The notes beneath the pieces are model-generated. The model saw nothing but the letters and a program-made list of their open reading frames with translations. It did no database searches and was not told where the DNA came from. The position numbers and the translations under genes are program-made. A stretch of DNA of 64,000 bases from Whitmania pigra (Eukaryota > Annelida > Clitellata > Hirudinida > Haemopidae), in assembly GCA_021613335.1 (NCBI GenBank), contig JAJTWR010000021.1:1861001-1925000 (forward strand). The letters run 5' to 3'. How positions within the stretch are numbered: the stretch's first letter is position 1; the number at the start of each line of letters is the position of its first letter. Of the stretch, positions 1 to 43,329 are shown one piece after another.

Positions 1-197
1 TTGTGAGCAGGGTTTTAATTTAAATTTTTTTTACTTTTTGTTTACTTTCATTTTTCTGCTTCCAAAAACTCTTCATCAATTATTTATTGGAGTTTTGCTG
101 CAGGGTTTTTGTTTTCTAATCTTAACTTGACCCTTGCTGAGCAAACTATTTGAAAACTAAGGCTCCAAACCAGGCGAACATCCCTCACTCTGGCACG

Positions 198-541
198 ATG
201 GACTTGAGGTCAATGGGTTCGTCCACCATAGAGAGGGCCACCAGCTGTCACACCCTCAACTCCGTCAGAAATGCCAAACAGCCGCTCGTCGGGGGCAGCA
301 TGGTGGGTCTGAATGCCATCAGCACGACGGTGATTGCTCCCGCCACGGGGGGCGACGTCAGCTCGGCTTCTCTGTGTCCTGTGGGGCATTACGAGGACTT
401 CGCAGTGAGTCGATGAATCGGGTTCTGGAAATGTTCGACGGTTTGCTCGAAGTTTGTTATTTCGAACAGAACGGACTCAACAAGGTGTCGAGAAACAACT
501 CCAGAAGCACCCTCATCCCCAAACCGGGCCCGGGCTGCCTC
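198..541 (+). CDS. Unrecognised coding-like segment with a frame break
   Basis: An ATG at 198 opens a frame that stops at 414-416. From 413 a second frame, shifted relative to the first, runs to a TGA at about 541. Both halves are GC-richer than their surroundings and have protein-like composition. The first has a Gly/Ala/Val/Thr-rich stretch ending GHYEDFA; the second reads MNRVLEMFDGLLEVCYFEQN and ends in a Pro/Gly-rich tail. They look like one C-terminal exon broken by an indel, or an exon ending at the donor-like GCA|GTGAGT near 405 with a second segment beyond. I do not recognise the family. Upstream in-frame stop at 138-140, so 198 is the first ATG if this is an initial exon. Confidence 0.35.
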
Positions 542-1965
542 TGATGCCCTGCGCAACCCTGCCGATTGTTTAGAGTTCCCGTTTGAATGTGATGAAGAGT
601 TTCCAATTGACGTTGCAGAATCGGTTTCATTTTTTATATTCCCATCTTTGTACAGCAGCCATTTTATTTCATATACTTTCGTGTATAGTTTTGGATTGGA
701 TTTGTATGCTTTGTGTTTTTGAAGGAATTTATTTTGACGTTGAGCCCAATAAGTGACTGACTTGAGATCGGTGATTCTTTTCTTGGTCGAGCGTTTTGTG
801 ACGGGATCAGGTTTTTATAATGTCAGTTGATTGGATGTATAGTTTAGTTGCTCGTATTTTTTAAGTAGTTGTTCAAGTAAGAGTTGCCACGGTAGACCCG
901 AGTATTTCTGTGTTTCTGTTGAGAGGGTATGTAGGGGGAATGGGCAACAGGACTGATCATCGACGTACTGGTCTTCGAACGCTATTGATTCTGAGCGGCT
1001 GAGTAATTCGCCGGTGTGGAACTGCAGAGCTTCAATGGTTAAGAGTCATAACAGAAGGCAGAAAATATTCTCTCGTGCGTGTTGGGACTCGTTTCTGTCG
1101 CTTCAACTCTGGAGTTATGATGCTGTCAGAAGCAATGGAGAATTATGCCCACTGCGTGCAGGAGGTCCAGGAACTCCCATGGGTTTGCTTCGAAAGGATG
1201 CAAACCGTGGTTCGTACAGGTTTGCTAAACAGCGGCATCAAGAACAATCTGTCTTATAATAGCATTCTTCAGGCGAAAAGGCCTTTTCTCTTCTCATAGA
1301 ATGAATGCTTATTTTAAGTTTCAGAGTTGAAAGCTAAAATTTTGTTCGAGTATATGTTTATCCTCTTTGTGTTATTTTCGGCGATTAACGTATTTGTGGT
1401 GTCATAAAAGCATGAAGCAGTTCTTATAAAGTTTTAAAGTAGGTTAGGCCCATCGAGTCGATTCCCATTCTTGCGACCCGGGCTGCGCGGGTCTTTTGTT
1501 TTCTTGAAAACAGACGAATGGAAGAAGTTTTTCGAATGAGTGTTAAAATTCCATGCACGGGAGTTGTAAACTTTTATGACAACTTAAAGATCTTCGAGGC
1601 AAAGTGATTGTTCCTTAAATTACCTGCTCCAAGTGGCTATTCCTTCGCTGGCGAACATTACTGTGAGGTTGCAGTTCCAGCTCCACGCGAGGAAGACATA
1701 AAATTCTGACACGTGCAAAAATCCACTTCCTCCAGTTATCAATAGCCAGATCAATGATTCATGAGGTCCTTCCGGTCGTAAGATACGTGAGTGCACCTGT
1801 TGGTCACCTGGTTATTAAGTGCTCCTCATTAGGGGGGATACACAAAGTGCAGGTAAGTTATCAGGACCAGGTGGTGCGGTTGTAGCCTTGCTCGTATTCC
1901 GATCATCGTTATCGTCAAGCCATCATTACCTCCATCCACCATCATTATCACTTGAAACAACCACC
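542..1965. other. Non-coding stretch with one weak open frame
   Basis: Mostly AT-rich sequence. A 75-codon frame at 1075-1299 (+) has plausible composition (GVMMLSEAMENYAHCVQEVQ) and could be another exon of the gene at 198-541, but no clear splice sites or family match support it. Nothing else is evident. Confidence 0.4.
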
Positions 1966-2072
1966 ACCATATATTATATATTATATATTATTATATATTA
2001 TATATTATATATTATATATTATATATTATATTATATATTATATATTATATATTATATATTATATATTATTAT
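1966..2072. repeat. TATTATA-type AT satellite
   Basis: Nearly perfect iteration of TATAT/TATTA units, directly visible. Flanked by short CAT/CAC-rich and pyrimidine-rich tracts. Confidence 0.9.
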
Positions 2073-2690
2073 CACCATACACCACCACCATATATCGCCA
2101 CCATCACCAACATCATGAATGTATGTCCACCACCGAAACGTTCACTTCCTCCTTTCATTCATTCTTTCATTCATTTCTTCCTCTTCCTTCCATCTTTTCC
2201 TTTCCAGTTTTCGGATAAATGGCGTCCGGTGTCCTTCGAGATGTTCATCGTCATCATCACCACCTTTTAATAGTTACACCTTTAATTTATTAAGTGATTG
2301 GTTAATAACTTTCAAACCTAACGAATATTAAATGTTGACATGTTAAAGATGGTAATACATCTAAATGCAATAAACATTTGTCGGGAATTTCCTCACCTTC
2401 TATTAATAGACATGAAATGAAAGATTGATAGATAGATGAATAGGAATAAAAATTAGATGGAAGAATGGATGAATGAATGCAGGTCTTGTTTCATTGAACA
2501 CGCCTGGATGAGTTTAACAAGTGTGGAGAATCCATTGCGACGGTTGATTCATTAATATTAATGAGACTAATGAATATTAATAAGAATAATGTATTTTCAT
2601 TTGTCTGAGTGGGTAGGCAATTCTAAAGTTATAAAATCCTTTTTGAAGAATTAGTATTAAAAGCCTTTTTTGTCATTTTCATCGTTAACC
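2073..2690. other. No gene seen; low-complexity flanks
   Basis: Contains ATTC and GATA/GAAT short runs around 2410-2480 and otherwise AT-rich unique-looking sequence. No supported gene. Confidence 0.5.
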
Positions 2691-2692
2691 TC

Positions 2693-3252
<560 letters not shown>

Positions 3253-3559
3253 AAGTAATGACGGTGATGATAACGATTGACTGATGACGTAAAGAGATGC
3301 GGCAATAACACTGATGGATGTTTCATGTAAATACGGAGGTCTCGTCTCATTGGTTGGGTAAAAACATTTCCGTGTCAAACGTTGGCCAATGATTTACAAC
3401 ATCATTTCATTTTCATCCACTGCCTAATACCGCCAAAAATAATGATATCGGTGTTGGCGCTCATAATAATGGTGATGCTGATGATGACGACGATGGTGAA
3501 GACATTCTGAGGTAATGATGATGATGACGCTTGTGATGCCAATGACAACGATAGTGATG

Positions 3560-4042
3560 ACATCGAGCTGTTGCACGTGAAGCCAATGACAACGAGGATG
3601 AAATTAACCTTCAAGTCAATGACGTCATAAATCCCTGCCAACAAAACAAGACCCCTCATTTGAATGAGCCAATGAATATTCATTCCATTATTTTCCATCC
3701 GATGACCTGTGCGTCACGTGACGTGGTGATTGGAGATGGAAAGATAAAGGAAAAGATGACTGCCACCTGCGTCTGATCCTTGCACGCCTCGAAGGATTTC
3801 TATTCCATCATCCATTCCGCGGAGTCACGTGATCAACCGCCACACCAATGAGCGATGGACAAATTGGAGTGTAAAATAAAAGATGGTGAGCAACTGGGAG
3901 ATGCTGATGACGAGAGAGAGGAAGGATGTTGCCTAGTTGCATGAGATGCGACCACCTTCTCACACGGTGACGAGCTCTTCAGGTGTGTGGATTAAATACT
4001 TCTGTCCTTTTACTCAAGATAACAGCAACAGAACAAGAACAG
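3560..4042 (+). promoter_or_regulatory. Putative promoter and noncoding first exon of the MATH-like gene
   Basis: Two CACGTG E-boxes (3715-3720 and 3826-3831), a CRE-like TGACGTCA (3620-3627) and ATTGG/CCAAT motifs sit upstream of a TATA-like TTAAATA near 3992. A strong donor, ACAG|GTGAGTA, follows at 4042/4043. The next good acceptor, CGACAG at 4421-4426, lies five bases before the ATG of the downstream gene. This fits a short untranslated first exon at roughly 4010-4042 spliced to 4427. Seen: the motifs and splice signals. Inferred: promoter function. Confidence 0.45.
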
Positions 4043-4313
4043 GTGAGTATTTTTTATTCAATTTATTCAAATCTTTCGATCTTCAATGAAGAACGTCTCG
4101 AAGATTTCTTCTCTAAACATTTTCAGATCGTATTTATTTATTTATTTATTTAATAAATCAACGTGATTTAATTAATAAAATCAATAAACAAATATAAAAA
4201 TTTTTTTAAAATAATACAACATTAAAAAGATTTAATCTTATTTGACAGTTTTTTAATAATTTTAAGTAATGATTTGTAACGCTATACTTTATGTCTTTAC
4301 GTCGTGGTCTCCA

Positions 4314-4420
4314 TCTTCATCATCGTCATCATCGTCATGGTCATCATCGTCATCATCAACATCGTCATCGTCGTCGTCGTTGTCACACCACAACCTCCAC
4401 CATATCATCGTCATCACCAC
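4314..4420. repeat. (CAT/CGT)n tract upstream of first coding exon
   Basis: CATCGT-rich repeat ending in the pyrimidine/CAC tract immediately before the exon acceptor. Confidence 0.85.
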
Positions 4421-4426
4421 CGACAG

Positions 4427-35215
<30,789 letters not shown>

Positions 35216-36676
35216 GTCTAAAAATAGATGTTGTTTACTCACGCTAACGGGCTTCAATTTAATGTCCTTCTCTTGTGAGTCTCTGAGTTTAAAAAGATCT
35301 TTTTCAATTCCCACTTTGCAGTGCTTGGCACCATTCGATGATATCATATCATTTTTGAGGCTGGAGATCCATGCTTGTTGTTGTTGTTGTTGTTGTCATG
35401 AAACTTGATGTTGTAACGTGGTTGTTACGTGTATTTTCAATACATGGCCATTTTCAATCATTTTATCCACTTTTCAATATATTTTATTCTATATTTTATG
35501 AATCAATTTCTCGTGAGTCTCGTGAGCGATGCTGAAATCATGATGATGGCAGGAAACAAGTTTTTGACTTGAATTTATTTTTGCACGTTGCAACGAATTT
35601 TACAAATACATTTGGATGCACCTTAATGACTTTCAATCAAACAAATGTTGCTAATAAAAACTTGATTAGTAAAAAAGGAATTTAAAAAAAACGGAAACAA
35701 AAATTTATTGCTTCAAAACAAAATTTTACTTCGACTCAGATTGCGAGAATAAAATAGAACTATATAACCGAGTAAATCAAATGAGCAATTAAATGCGAAC
35801 AATTGTGAAATAAACATCAGTCAAATACAAAGTTGGTATCAAAGGTCATCCATCTCTGAAACACCATCTACAAAAGTTCATCATATTCGAATCATCTGTT
35901 TATACTTCCATTAGTCCCTTCAATGCTCACTCTAATCGGAAGCGATAAATTGAAGACAATTCGTTCAATAAAAAAGACGTTAGTGAAGATGGTTGAAACA
36001 AGCTGATTGACAAGGACGTCATTTCAGTTATTTTCGGAAGGTCATTTTTGCTTTTTCTTTCTCACCAAAGGTCGGTGGTGGTGCGCCATTGCCCTCTGTC
36101 CCCAAATGAGGTCAACATACTTAATGGCTTCTAATCAATTCCCATTCATGTGTATACTCATCTTTCAATTATTCAAATGCATTTTTTGTTAATAGAAATC
36201 ATTTGCTAGACTCAAGGAAATCGTTAAATTTTTCTGTGGCTAGATTTTAATGTAGGTATCGAAGTAATTTAAAAAAAAAACGTATCATTAGTAGTAAACT
36301 TTATTATTAGTAAATAACAAATAGCATTAAGTAGACCATGTCTTAAACAAAGTCAAAACATATACTCGTAGGACAAAGACAATTTGCCACAAGCTTTGAT
36401 GTCAAGTTAATTTATTGAAAATTTAGAAACTTAAAATATAATTTTATCACACAATGTTTGAGTTACACTTTAGCAATAGTAGAGAAGCCAAGATTCTAGG
36501 TCACTAGGCTTCGCCCTCTGAAAGAACTTTCCCACCCTAGAATTTATGATGTCATGTCGCATGCAAGGTTGTGCTTAATATTTTAAAGGTAGAGTAAAAT
36601 TTTGTGCCCATTGCAGTTTATCGAAGTTTTGGCGCACCTAACTCGTTACTATAAAACTTTAGTGTATGTTTAATAT
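35216..36676. other. Intergenic, no gene seen
   Basis: 3' UTR candidate followed by AT-rich sequence. A frame at 36007-36192 has no support. Confidence 0.5.
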
Positions 36677-37650
36677 TGAAATAACCCGGGGGTCCGCAAA
36701 TAAGTAAGTTAACTAATAAGTTTATTAGAGCAGGTATTCAGTTAACGGAACTGAATAATAGAAGTTAAGCGTTTAAGGAATTGAGGTACTTAAGGATGCA
36801 AATGGTTATTTGGGCTTCTAAGTTGTCTTGATTCTCGTTGTTTGTCAGTTGATTATCGAGAATGCTTTTCTGTAGCAAAAATAGATCCCACGTGCGCGGA
36901 AAAGATGCCAAATATAATTAAGTACAAATTTAACTATATTAGCAATATAAACTTAATTAACTTCCAAAAATCTAAGTTTACAACATTACACCCTCCTTAA
37001 ATCTGTTCGTCCCGAACAGACTGCTGCTCCCCGTGGTACTTCGCCAGTCGGCGAATGTGTGCCAGCTTCATTTTTACTCTCGGGACACAATCTCTAACAC
37101 GGTGCCCATGTACCATCATTGTTTCAATGCGAGCCCGTCCTCCTCTGGTATCTCTACTAAAACGCTTACTGAAAAAGATCAGCAAAACAGCCAACAGCAC
37201 TAAATGCTCGCCTCGAATCTCCGACGACCTCCGAAGGTCAGAAAACCCGCCCTGGCTGAGAACTCCACAAATGAACTCCTCAGACATTGATCCAACCTTA
37301 TCAACCACATACTCACGACCGCCGAGTACCTCACCGCCAACATCTCCACCCTCAGTTACAATGACATCCGCAGCTCCAACCTCCACGACATCTACAGCTG
37401 AATCAAATTCGGAAACCTCCAACTCAAATCGATCGCCACTGTTTTCCGGGTCCAGTTCCTCCACTGATTCCTCAACTCGAGGAGGCTCCACTCTGGTCTC
37501 TCCCAAAGTCCCCCCTTCAATTATTTCTTCGGTTCTTTCCACAACCGATACCAACGAGGCAATCGTGCACGGAACTGGCTCATCGGACACTGGCGCGACT
37601 TCTCTGGAGTCTGCGAAACTCTCCCTCAGCTCACCGTTGTCCTTATTCTC
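36677..37650 (-). mobile_element. Second, truncated copy of the SAP-ORF LTR element
   Basis: One 309-bp LTR (36677-36985) and about 665 bp of interior nearly identical to the 28318-30237 element. The interior ends abruptly at 37650 where an (ATT)n array begins; the 5' half and other LTR are missing. The minus-strand acidic frame runs from about 37590 to 36997 with a handful of substitutions, many amino-acid changing. Both copies are preceded by GTTTAATAT. Confidence 0.9.
36997..37590 (-). pseudogene. Truncated acidic ORF of the LTR element
   Basis: C-terminal 197 residues of the protein at 28638-29549, lacking the first block because the element is cut by the (ATT)n array. Confidence 0.7.
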
Positions 37651-37946
<296 letters not shown>

Positions 37947-38196
37947 TTCGAGCGAGAGAGCTGAGGTGCGGCCGGTTTGTTTCTCGTGCGTTGTTTTTGT
38001 GAAAATATCGCTAGAAAATACACTGGTTTAGCTTAATTATCTCGTTTTTTCGTGTCCCCTACCTTTCATTCGTTAAAAGGTGAAACTACTCGTTGAAACG
38101 GGGAAAATTTGAAGACAAAACTTACAACGTTAACGTTTTCGTCCGCTGAGAATCTTCGGATTTTTGTCTTCAAACCGACTATTTCCTCCCTAAATA

Positions 38197-41100
38197 ATGT
38201 CTAACAAAACCGGTTCTAATGTTATTGTGCGTAATCTGAGGTCAAGACAGGTCGTCGTCAAGGTAGAAGACTCGCAGAAGAGTTCAGAACCAAATCCTGA
38301 AATTCAAGATTCAGTGAAATGTGAATATTGCTTGGCTTCATTTAAGACAACCAAAGGACTAAAGTTGCATCAGAACCAAAAACATCCCGTCGAATATCAC
38401 GAAAAAAGAGCCGGAAAAAGTTATTCAAAATGTTTGTGGTCAACAGAGGAATCCAACATGCTGGCAGAAATTGAACTGGAGCTGATTGAAAATGGTTGTA
38501 AGAATATCAATGTGGAGGCTCACAAGAGATTTCAACACCGCACATTGGAGGCAGTAAAGTGTCATAGAAGACAAGAAATTTACAGAAAACTACTTCAGAA
38601 TCGACGAGAAGGGAAAAAGAAGGACGTTGCAGAAGATGGTGCTGACTTTACAAACGATGCCCTTGTTAGTGTGATTCCTCCCTCACAGGACACAGTCGTT
38701 TGGACTCAGATAGCGGAGGCAGAATGGAAGTTAAAATCGAATGAAAAGAAACGAATAAACGTGTCTCTGCACCAACATCTGCCAAACATGTCGGTGAATA
38801 GTATCAGGAGGGTTAGAAATAAACAGCAATACCGAACCTTCTACAACGACTTTATATTAGAAAGAACAACGGAATCACGTAATCAGACTAAAATATTGAT
38901 TAATCCCATTCCGGATGTGCAGGAGACAGACGATGTTGGTAGCGGCTTATGTTTAAAACAATTTGTGATTGGCAACTACGAGCTATTAAATCTTTCGGCT
39001 GAGGAATTGTCTTACCTGTTGAACCAATCAACACCAACAGAAACAAAGCAAAATTTGATAGACAGTGAGTACCTGGTGTGGATTGGGGGCCTGATGAAAA
39101 GTAGCAAAGCGAGGAATGTTCGACCAACCCGAGGTCGCGAAAAGAAAAAACTGATCCGCCAGAATAGAAAAGAAAACAATAACCAAGGAGGTAACAGGAC
39201 ATTTCTCGTGACCAAGACAAGACCAACCAAGAGAGAATTGAGAACTCAAGATCGACAGAAACAAAGAAAGAAACTTCAAACCCTGATGAAAAAGAACCCA
39301 ACGAAGGGTGCACAGTCGGTTCTCAATGAGGATTATGGAGAAGAACAGAAACCATTTCCTCACGATAAGTTGGTCGAGTATTGGCGACAGGTGTTTTCTA
39401 GTGAATCGGTCAGAGATGAAAGACCCGTGGCACCAGTAACGGGACCATGTTATGATTTGGAGGCTCCAATAACATGCGGAGAGGTCAAAATAGCTTTGAA
39501 GGGTTTGAAAGATGCCGCTCCAGGACTGGATGGAATGAAGAAGAAACATCTCGAAGGGATTAAATTTATTGATTGCGCGGTTCACATGACGTTATGGATG
39601 TTTGTTGGTCTACCTCCATCTCCATTCAAGGAGGGAATCGTCAGTTGCATTCCGAAAGTCAAAGAGCCATCCGCCCCGAATGAATTTAGGCCCATAACTG
39701 TCAGTCCCATCATGAGCCGATTATTTCATCGGATAATCAACAAAAGAATGCTGCAGTTTTGGCCAATATCTGCTCGACAAAAAGCGTTCAGAAACGGCGA
39801 TGGTCTCGGTGATAACGTATGGTTTGTCAAAGCACTAATCGATAAAAAAAGACAGGAAAGGAAAAAATTGAACATGACCTTTGTAGACGTGGCAAAGGCT
39901 TTCGATTCAGTGAGCCATCATTCCATCCTGATAGCCGTTCGGCGCCTCGGCACCCCCCCAATGCTGACCAAATACCTGACGAGTTTGTACAGCAACAGCA
40001 AAGTTTACATGAAAATGGAGAACGGACTCAGTGAGGCAATTCCGGTTGGTAGAGGAGTGAGACAGGGAGACCCAATGTCTCCTATGCTCTTCAACGCGGT
40101 CGTTGACATGTTCATGAGCAACATGGACAGTTCTATCGGCGTCACCGCAGGATCCGGGTCACAGAAGTGTAATTATGTTGCCTTCGCAGATGATCTCCTT
40201 CTGCTGTCCGCAACCGACATTGGAATGCAAATGATGCTGAGACAACTGGAGACAGAAATGGCTAAAGTCGGTCTCATCATGAATCCAGGAAAATGTGCCT
40301 CGATGAGAACCGAAATTATCAGCAAACGCAAGCAGTGGATAGTTAATCCCACACCTTACTTGAAACTGCAAGAAAGGGAAATCAAGGCTCTCAGCATCAC
40401 AGACACCTACAAATATCTCGGTGTTGAAATAGGACCACGTATGAAATATTCCTCGTTGGGCGAAAGAATTCAGAAGGGTCTTCACTCCATTTCGCGTGCT
40501 CCACTCAAGCCTTGTCAGAGATTATTCATTCTGAAGAAGCACTTGTTGCCAAGTCTGGTTCACAGGCTCACCTTTGACAAAATTTCCCTTAAGGCCCTCA
40601 AAGCGGCCGACGTTGCAATCAGAGGTGCAGTAAGAAGATGGCTGCGATTGCCAAAAGATACAGTGAATGCGTTTTTACATGCCCCCGTCAGGTTTGGGGG
40701 TCTGGGGGTTCTCCAGCTGAAAAGTTGGATTCCGAATGTCGGGATCCAAAGAATGACCAAAGTTATACAACAAGCAAAGCGTAACGAAGACGAATTCCTT
40801 ACGGAATTGTTGCATCACAACACAACTGTTATGAGCGAAGTGAGAAGATTCGGGAAACCTCAGCCGAACAAGGGGACTGCGGAGTCATCAAATCTCCGAC
40901 AAGTGATTGCTGCGGAGCAACTCTATCAAACAGTGGATGGTTATGGCCTAAGGTCCTTTATGAGTGCTGTTGTTCCCAGCGAATGGCTGGTGGATGGTAT
41001 TGACAGGATGCCAACCCAGAAGTTCATGCAATGCGTGAGGGTTCGTGCTGCGGTCCTTCATAACAAACTGCGATCGGCAAGAAAAAATCCAATGGCCAAC

Positions 41101-41397
41101 ACCACTTGCGATGCCGGCTGTGAAGAGGTCGAGTCTCTGGGCCACATTATTCAGAACTGCCACAGAACCAACGGTCCGCGCCACGCAAGGCACGACGCCA
41201 TAGTGAGAATGCTTGAGAGCAGATTGAAGGAGAAGGGATACGCAACGAAATTGGAACCCAGAATCCCAACGGTACTAGGAACGAGAATTCCAGATCTTTG
41301 CGCTTGGAATAAGACAGAATACATCGTTTGCGATGTGGCGATTATTAAAGATACAATGGGACTAGACCGATGGCATGAATTCAAGGTGAACAAATAG
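38197..41397 (+). CDS. R2-clade ORF: zinc finger, Myb-like, RT, restriction-like endonuclease
   Basis: ATG at 38197; 1066 codons to TAG at 41395. Residues 42-63: C2H2 finger (C-x2-C-x12-H-x4-H). Residues about 80-130 and 168-215: two Trp-containing Myb-like segments (LWSTEESNMLAEIE; WTQIAEAEWKLKS). RT from about 430, with PGLDGMKKKHL, FVDVAKAFDSVSHHS, GRGVRQGDPMSPMLFNAV and catalytic FADD at 663-666. Residues about 971-987: CCHC, C-x3-C-x7-H-x4-C. Endonuclease PD at 1032-1033 and D at 1046 (RIPDLCAWN; VCDVAI). The enzyme would nick target DNA and prime reverse transcription there. In copy C the codon at the stop position is TAC (Tyr), and the frame here stays open to 41688, so the protein has lost about 98 residues. 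Confidence 0.9.
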   Translation: MSNKTGSNVIVRNLRSRQVVVKVEDSQKSSEPNPEIQDSVKCEYCLASFKTTKGLKLHQNQKHPVEYHEKRAGKSYSKCLWSTEESNMLAEIELELIENGCKNINVEAHKRFQHRTLEAVKCHRRQEIYRKLLQNRREGKKKDVAEDGADFTNDALVSVIPPSQDTVVWTQIAEAEWKLKSNEKKRINVSLHQHLPNMSVNSIRRVRNKQQYRTFYNDFILERTTESRNQTKILINPIPDVQETDDVGSGLCLKQFVIGNYELLNLSAEELSYLLNQSTPTETKQNLIDSEYLVWIGGLMKSSKARNVRPTRGREKKKLIRQNRKENNNQGGNRTFLVTKTRPTKRELRTQDRQKQRKKLQTLMKKNPTKGAQSVLNEDYGEEQKPFPHDKLVEYWRQVFSSESVRDERPVAPVTGPCYDLEAPITCGEVKIALKGLKDAAPGLDGMKKKHLEGIKFIDCAVHMTLWMFVGLPPSPFKEGIVSCIPKVKEPSAPNEFRPITVSPIMSRLFHRIINKRMLQFWPISARQKAFRNGDGLGDNVWFVKALIDKKRQERKKLNMTFVDVAKAFDSVSHHSILIAVRRLGTPPMLTKYLTSLYSNSKVYMKMENGLSEAIPVGRGVRQGDPMSPMLFNAVVDMFMSNMDSSIGVTAGSGSQKCNYVAFADDLLLLSATDIGMQMMLRQLETEMAKVGLIMNPGKCASMRTEIISKRKQWIVNPTPYLKLQEREIKALSITDTYKYLGVEIGPRMKYSSLGERIQKGLHSISRAPLKPCQRLFILKKHLLPSLVHRLTFDKISLKALKAADVAIRGAVRRWLRLPKDTVNAFLHAPVRFGGLGVLQLKSWIPNVGIQRMTKVIQQAKRNEDEFLTELLHHNTTVMSEVRRFGKPQPNKGTAESSNLRQVIAAEQLYQTVDGYGLRSFMSAVVPSEWLVDGIDRMPTQKFMQCVRVRAAVLHNKLRSARKNPMANTTCDAGCEEVESLGHIIQNCHRTNGPRHARHDAIVRMLESRLKEKGYATKLEPRIPTVLGTRIPDLCAWNKTEYIVCDVAIIKDTMGLDRWHEFKVNK

Positions 41398-41688
41398 GAC
41401 AAACCTGATATTCATAGATGGATGGAGCAAAACAATCCGATTGCCAATGTTGAGAAACAGAAAGGGCTGATCACAGCTCTCATATTGAATTGGAGCGGCG
41501 CGGTGTCTTTGAAGTCCTGGGAGTTTTGGAAAGCACATGGGGTCACAAGAAGACTTCTTATGTGGATATCCATTAAGGTGTTACAGGAGACATATAAGAT
41601 CTGGAAATTTTTCAAGCATAGTACCTGGAGAAAATACAGACGAAAGGGCCAAAGAGGACGCACAAAAAACACTTTCAATAATTCATGA
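41398..41688 (+). CDS. C-terminal tail of R2-clade ORF beyond the premature stop
   Basis: Same frame as 38197-41397, open to TGA at 41686-41688. Contains DIHRWMEQNN and LILNWSGAVSLKSWEFWKAH, conserved with copies A and C (INWRGAVSLETWSSW), so it is genuine element coding sequence cut off by one nonsense change. Confidence 0.8.
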   Translation, partial: DKPDIHRWMEQNNPIANVEKQKGLITALILNWSGAVSLKSWEFWKAHGVTRRLLMWISIKVLQETYKIWKFFKHSTWRKYRRKGQRGRTKNTFNNS

Positions 41689-41860
41689 CAATATTTCGAA
41701 AATTTATTTAACCATTTCAATACTCCTATTCGAACTCAAAATATTTATATTATGGTCCTTGGGTGATCCCTGACCCGTATGAGGACTTTAAACATTCGGG
41801 TGATGTTTTTTTTTGATGATGGTTCTAGAAAGTGTCAGAGGGCTAAATAAAATGTTTGAA

Positions 41861-42421
<561 letters not shown>

Positions 42422-42445
42422 TTTGAGAATAGCGGCGAAGGCCCG

Positions 42446-42790
42446 TTGAACTCATCTGTCCATCACGGCAGGCGATTTGTGATCACGGCAGAAAACGACT
42501 GCGGGAAGCTGCACTGCATGCTTCGCGATCTCTCGACGTTTCTCCACATCTTGGGCTCACTGGCAGACAACTTCATCGGCTCGAATTTAAGGGAGGATCT
42601 TGAAACAGGATGCATACTTTTTCAGAGGCTGTTGGGTTTAATGGATTATTCTTCCAAGATGAGGTTTCATGAAGTTGATTCTGCCATAAAAAATGTTCTC
42701 GAGTCTGACTTCATTGAAGTCCATGCAGAATCACTGGCGGCCGTAAAAGCCTGGTGTCCTTTCTTGAGCCACGTCAGGTCGGATCCGTCA
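42446..42790 (+). CDS. XPO6: Orphan exon matching exportin-6
   Basis: The frame includes FVITAENDCGKLHCMLRDLS, LADNFIG and FIEVHAESLAAVKAW. This agrees with a segment I know from the middle of exportin-6, the nuclear export receptor for actin-profilin, which has ITAENDC, LHCSLRDLS and IDVHAQSLAA at the same spacing. The match is continuous over roughly 105 residues without stops. A possible donor is GCCAC|GTCAGG near 42768; the frame stays open to 43015 but the extra part is not recognisable. It lies between R2-clade copies B and C, and no neighbouring XPO6 exons are seen. It may be a real exon in a gene with repeat-filled introns, or a displaced fragment. Confidence 0.65.
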
Positions 42791-42959
42791 AAGTGGGCTT
42801 CTCTTGGAATTGATTGCAACGAGATGATTCCATCCATTCTACTTCTGCCTCTCCTGCAGATTGAATTTCTTCCTGAATTTCTTCGCGCGCGTCTGGCCGC
42901 CCCCAACACAGGCGTCATCTTGCGGATTATATCCCTCGAGACTATTGTTCATCGCCCCA

Positions 42960-43329
42960 CTCCTGACGTACGTCTTACAGAAGGGGATTTCACCCTTCCA
43001 GGACCAGTGGTCTAGTTCAAATCTTTGCCAGTTCCGGTGCACACCCAGACTGTTCAGGGGGGAGTCTTACAGGAGGGAGTTTCACCCTCCCTGGGAAAAT
43101 TGTGACCAGTTCCAGCGTCTCATGTCATGGGACCGCATCCGGGGCGGTTAGTGTGCTGGCCATTACAACCAGACGATACGTAACCTTTATACGACCGAGG
43201 TTACAGTCATATTACGCAATAAGGTACCGTACACGCGCTCCCATCTTCCGACGAGAAAGGTCCCACCTGCTCAAACAACTTCCGTAAAATGAGCGCTTAG
43301 TGGTTACAGGGTATGGCGAAATACCCCGA
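42960..43329. other. Locally GC-rich spacer with a twice-repeated hairpin motif
   Basis: CTTACAGAAGGGGATTTCAC and CTTACAGGAGGGAGTTTCAC occur about 95 bp apart, each followed by the complementary CCCTTC or CCCTCC, so each can form a stem-loop, and each is followed by a GACCAGTxxTC-like element. No gene recognised. Confidence 0.5.

Larger units (their letters stand above)
37946..41860 (+). mobile_element. R2-clade non-LTR retrotransposon, copy B, nearly intact
   Basis: Starts at TTTCGAGCGAGAGAGCTGAGG, which aligns with the start of copy C at 43330. About 250 bp 5' UTR, a long ORF, then a 3' UTR with GTCCTTGGGTGAT and a terminal AATAAAATGTTTGAA, followed by (TAGTAA)n and (TAA)n. Domain order (C2H2 finger, Myb-like repeats, RT, CCHC, restriction-like endonuclease) is that of the R2 clade. 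R2 itself targets 28S rDNA; no 28S sequence flanks this copy. Not 5'-truncated, judged by agreement with copy C. The only obvious lesion is a stop codon at 41395. Confidence 0.9.

Noticed and set aside
36007..36192. 61-codon frame upstream of the SAP-ORF element
   Set aside because: No family, no splice context, low-complexity aromatic composition.
37946..38196. 28S rDNA flank or a clear HDV-like ribozyme at the R2-clade 5' end
   Set aside because: I looked for rDNA sequence and a GG-start double-pseudoknot layout and could not see either; the repeats TAG/ATT flank instead.
38900..39585. Minus-strand frames opposite the R2-clade ORF
   Set aside because: No motifs; they overlap a well-supported + strand ORF.
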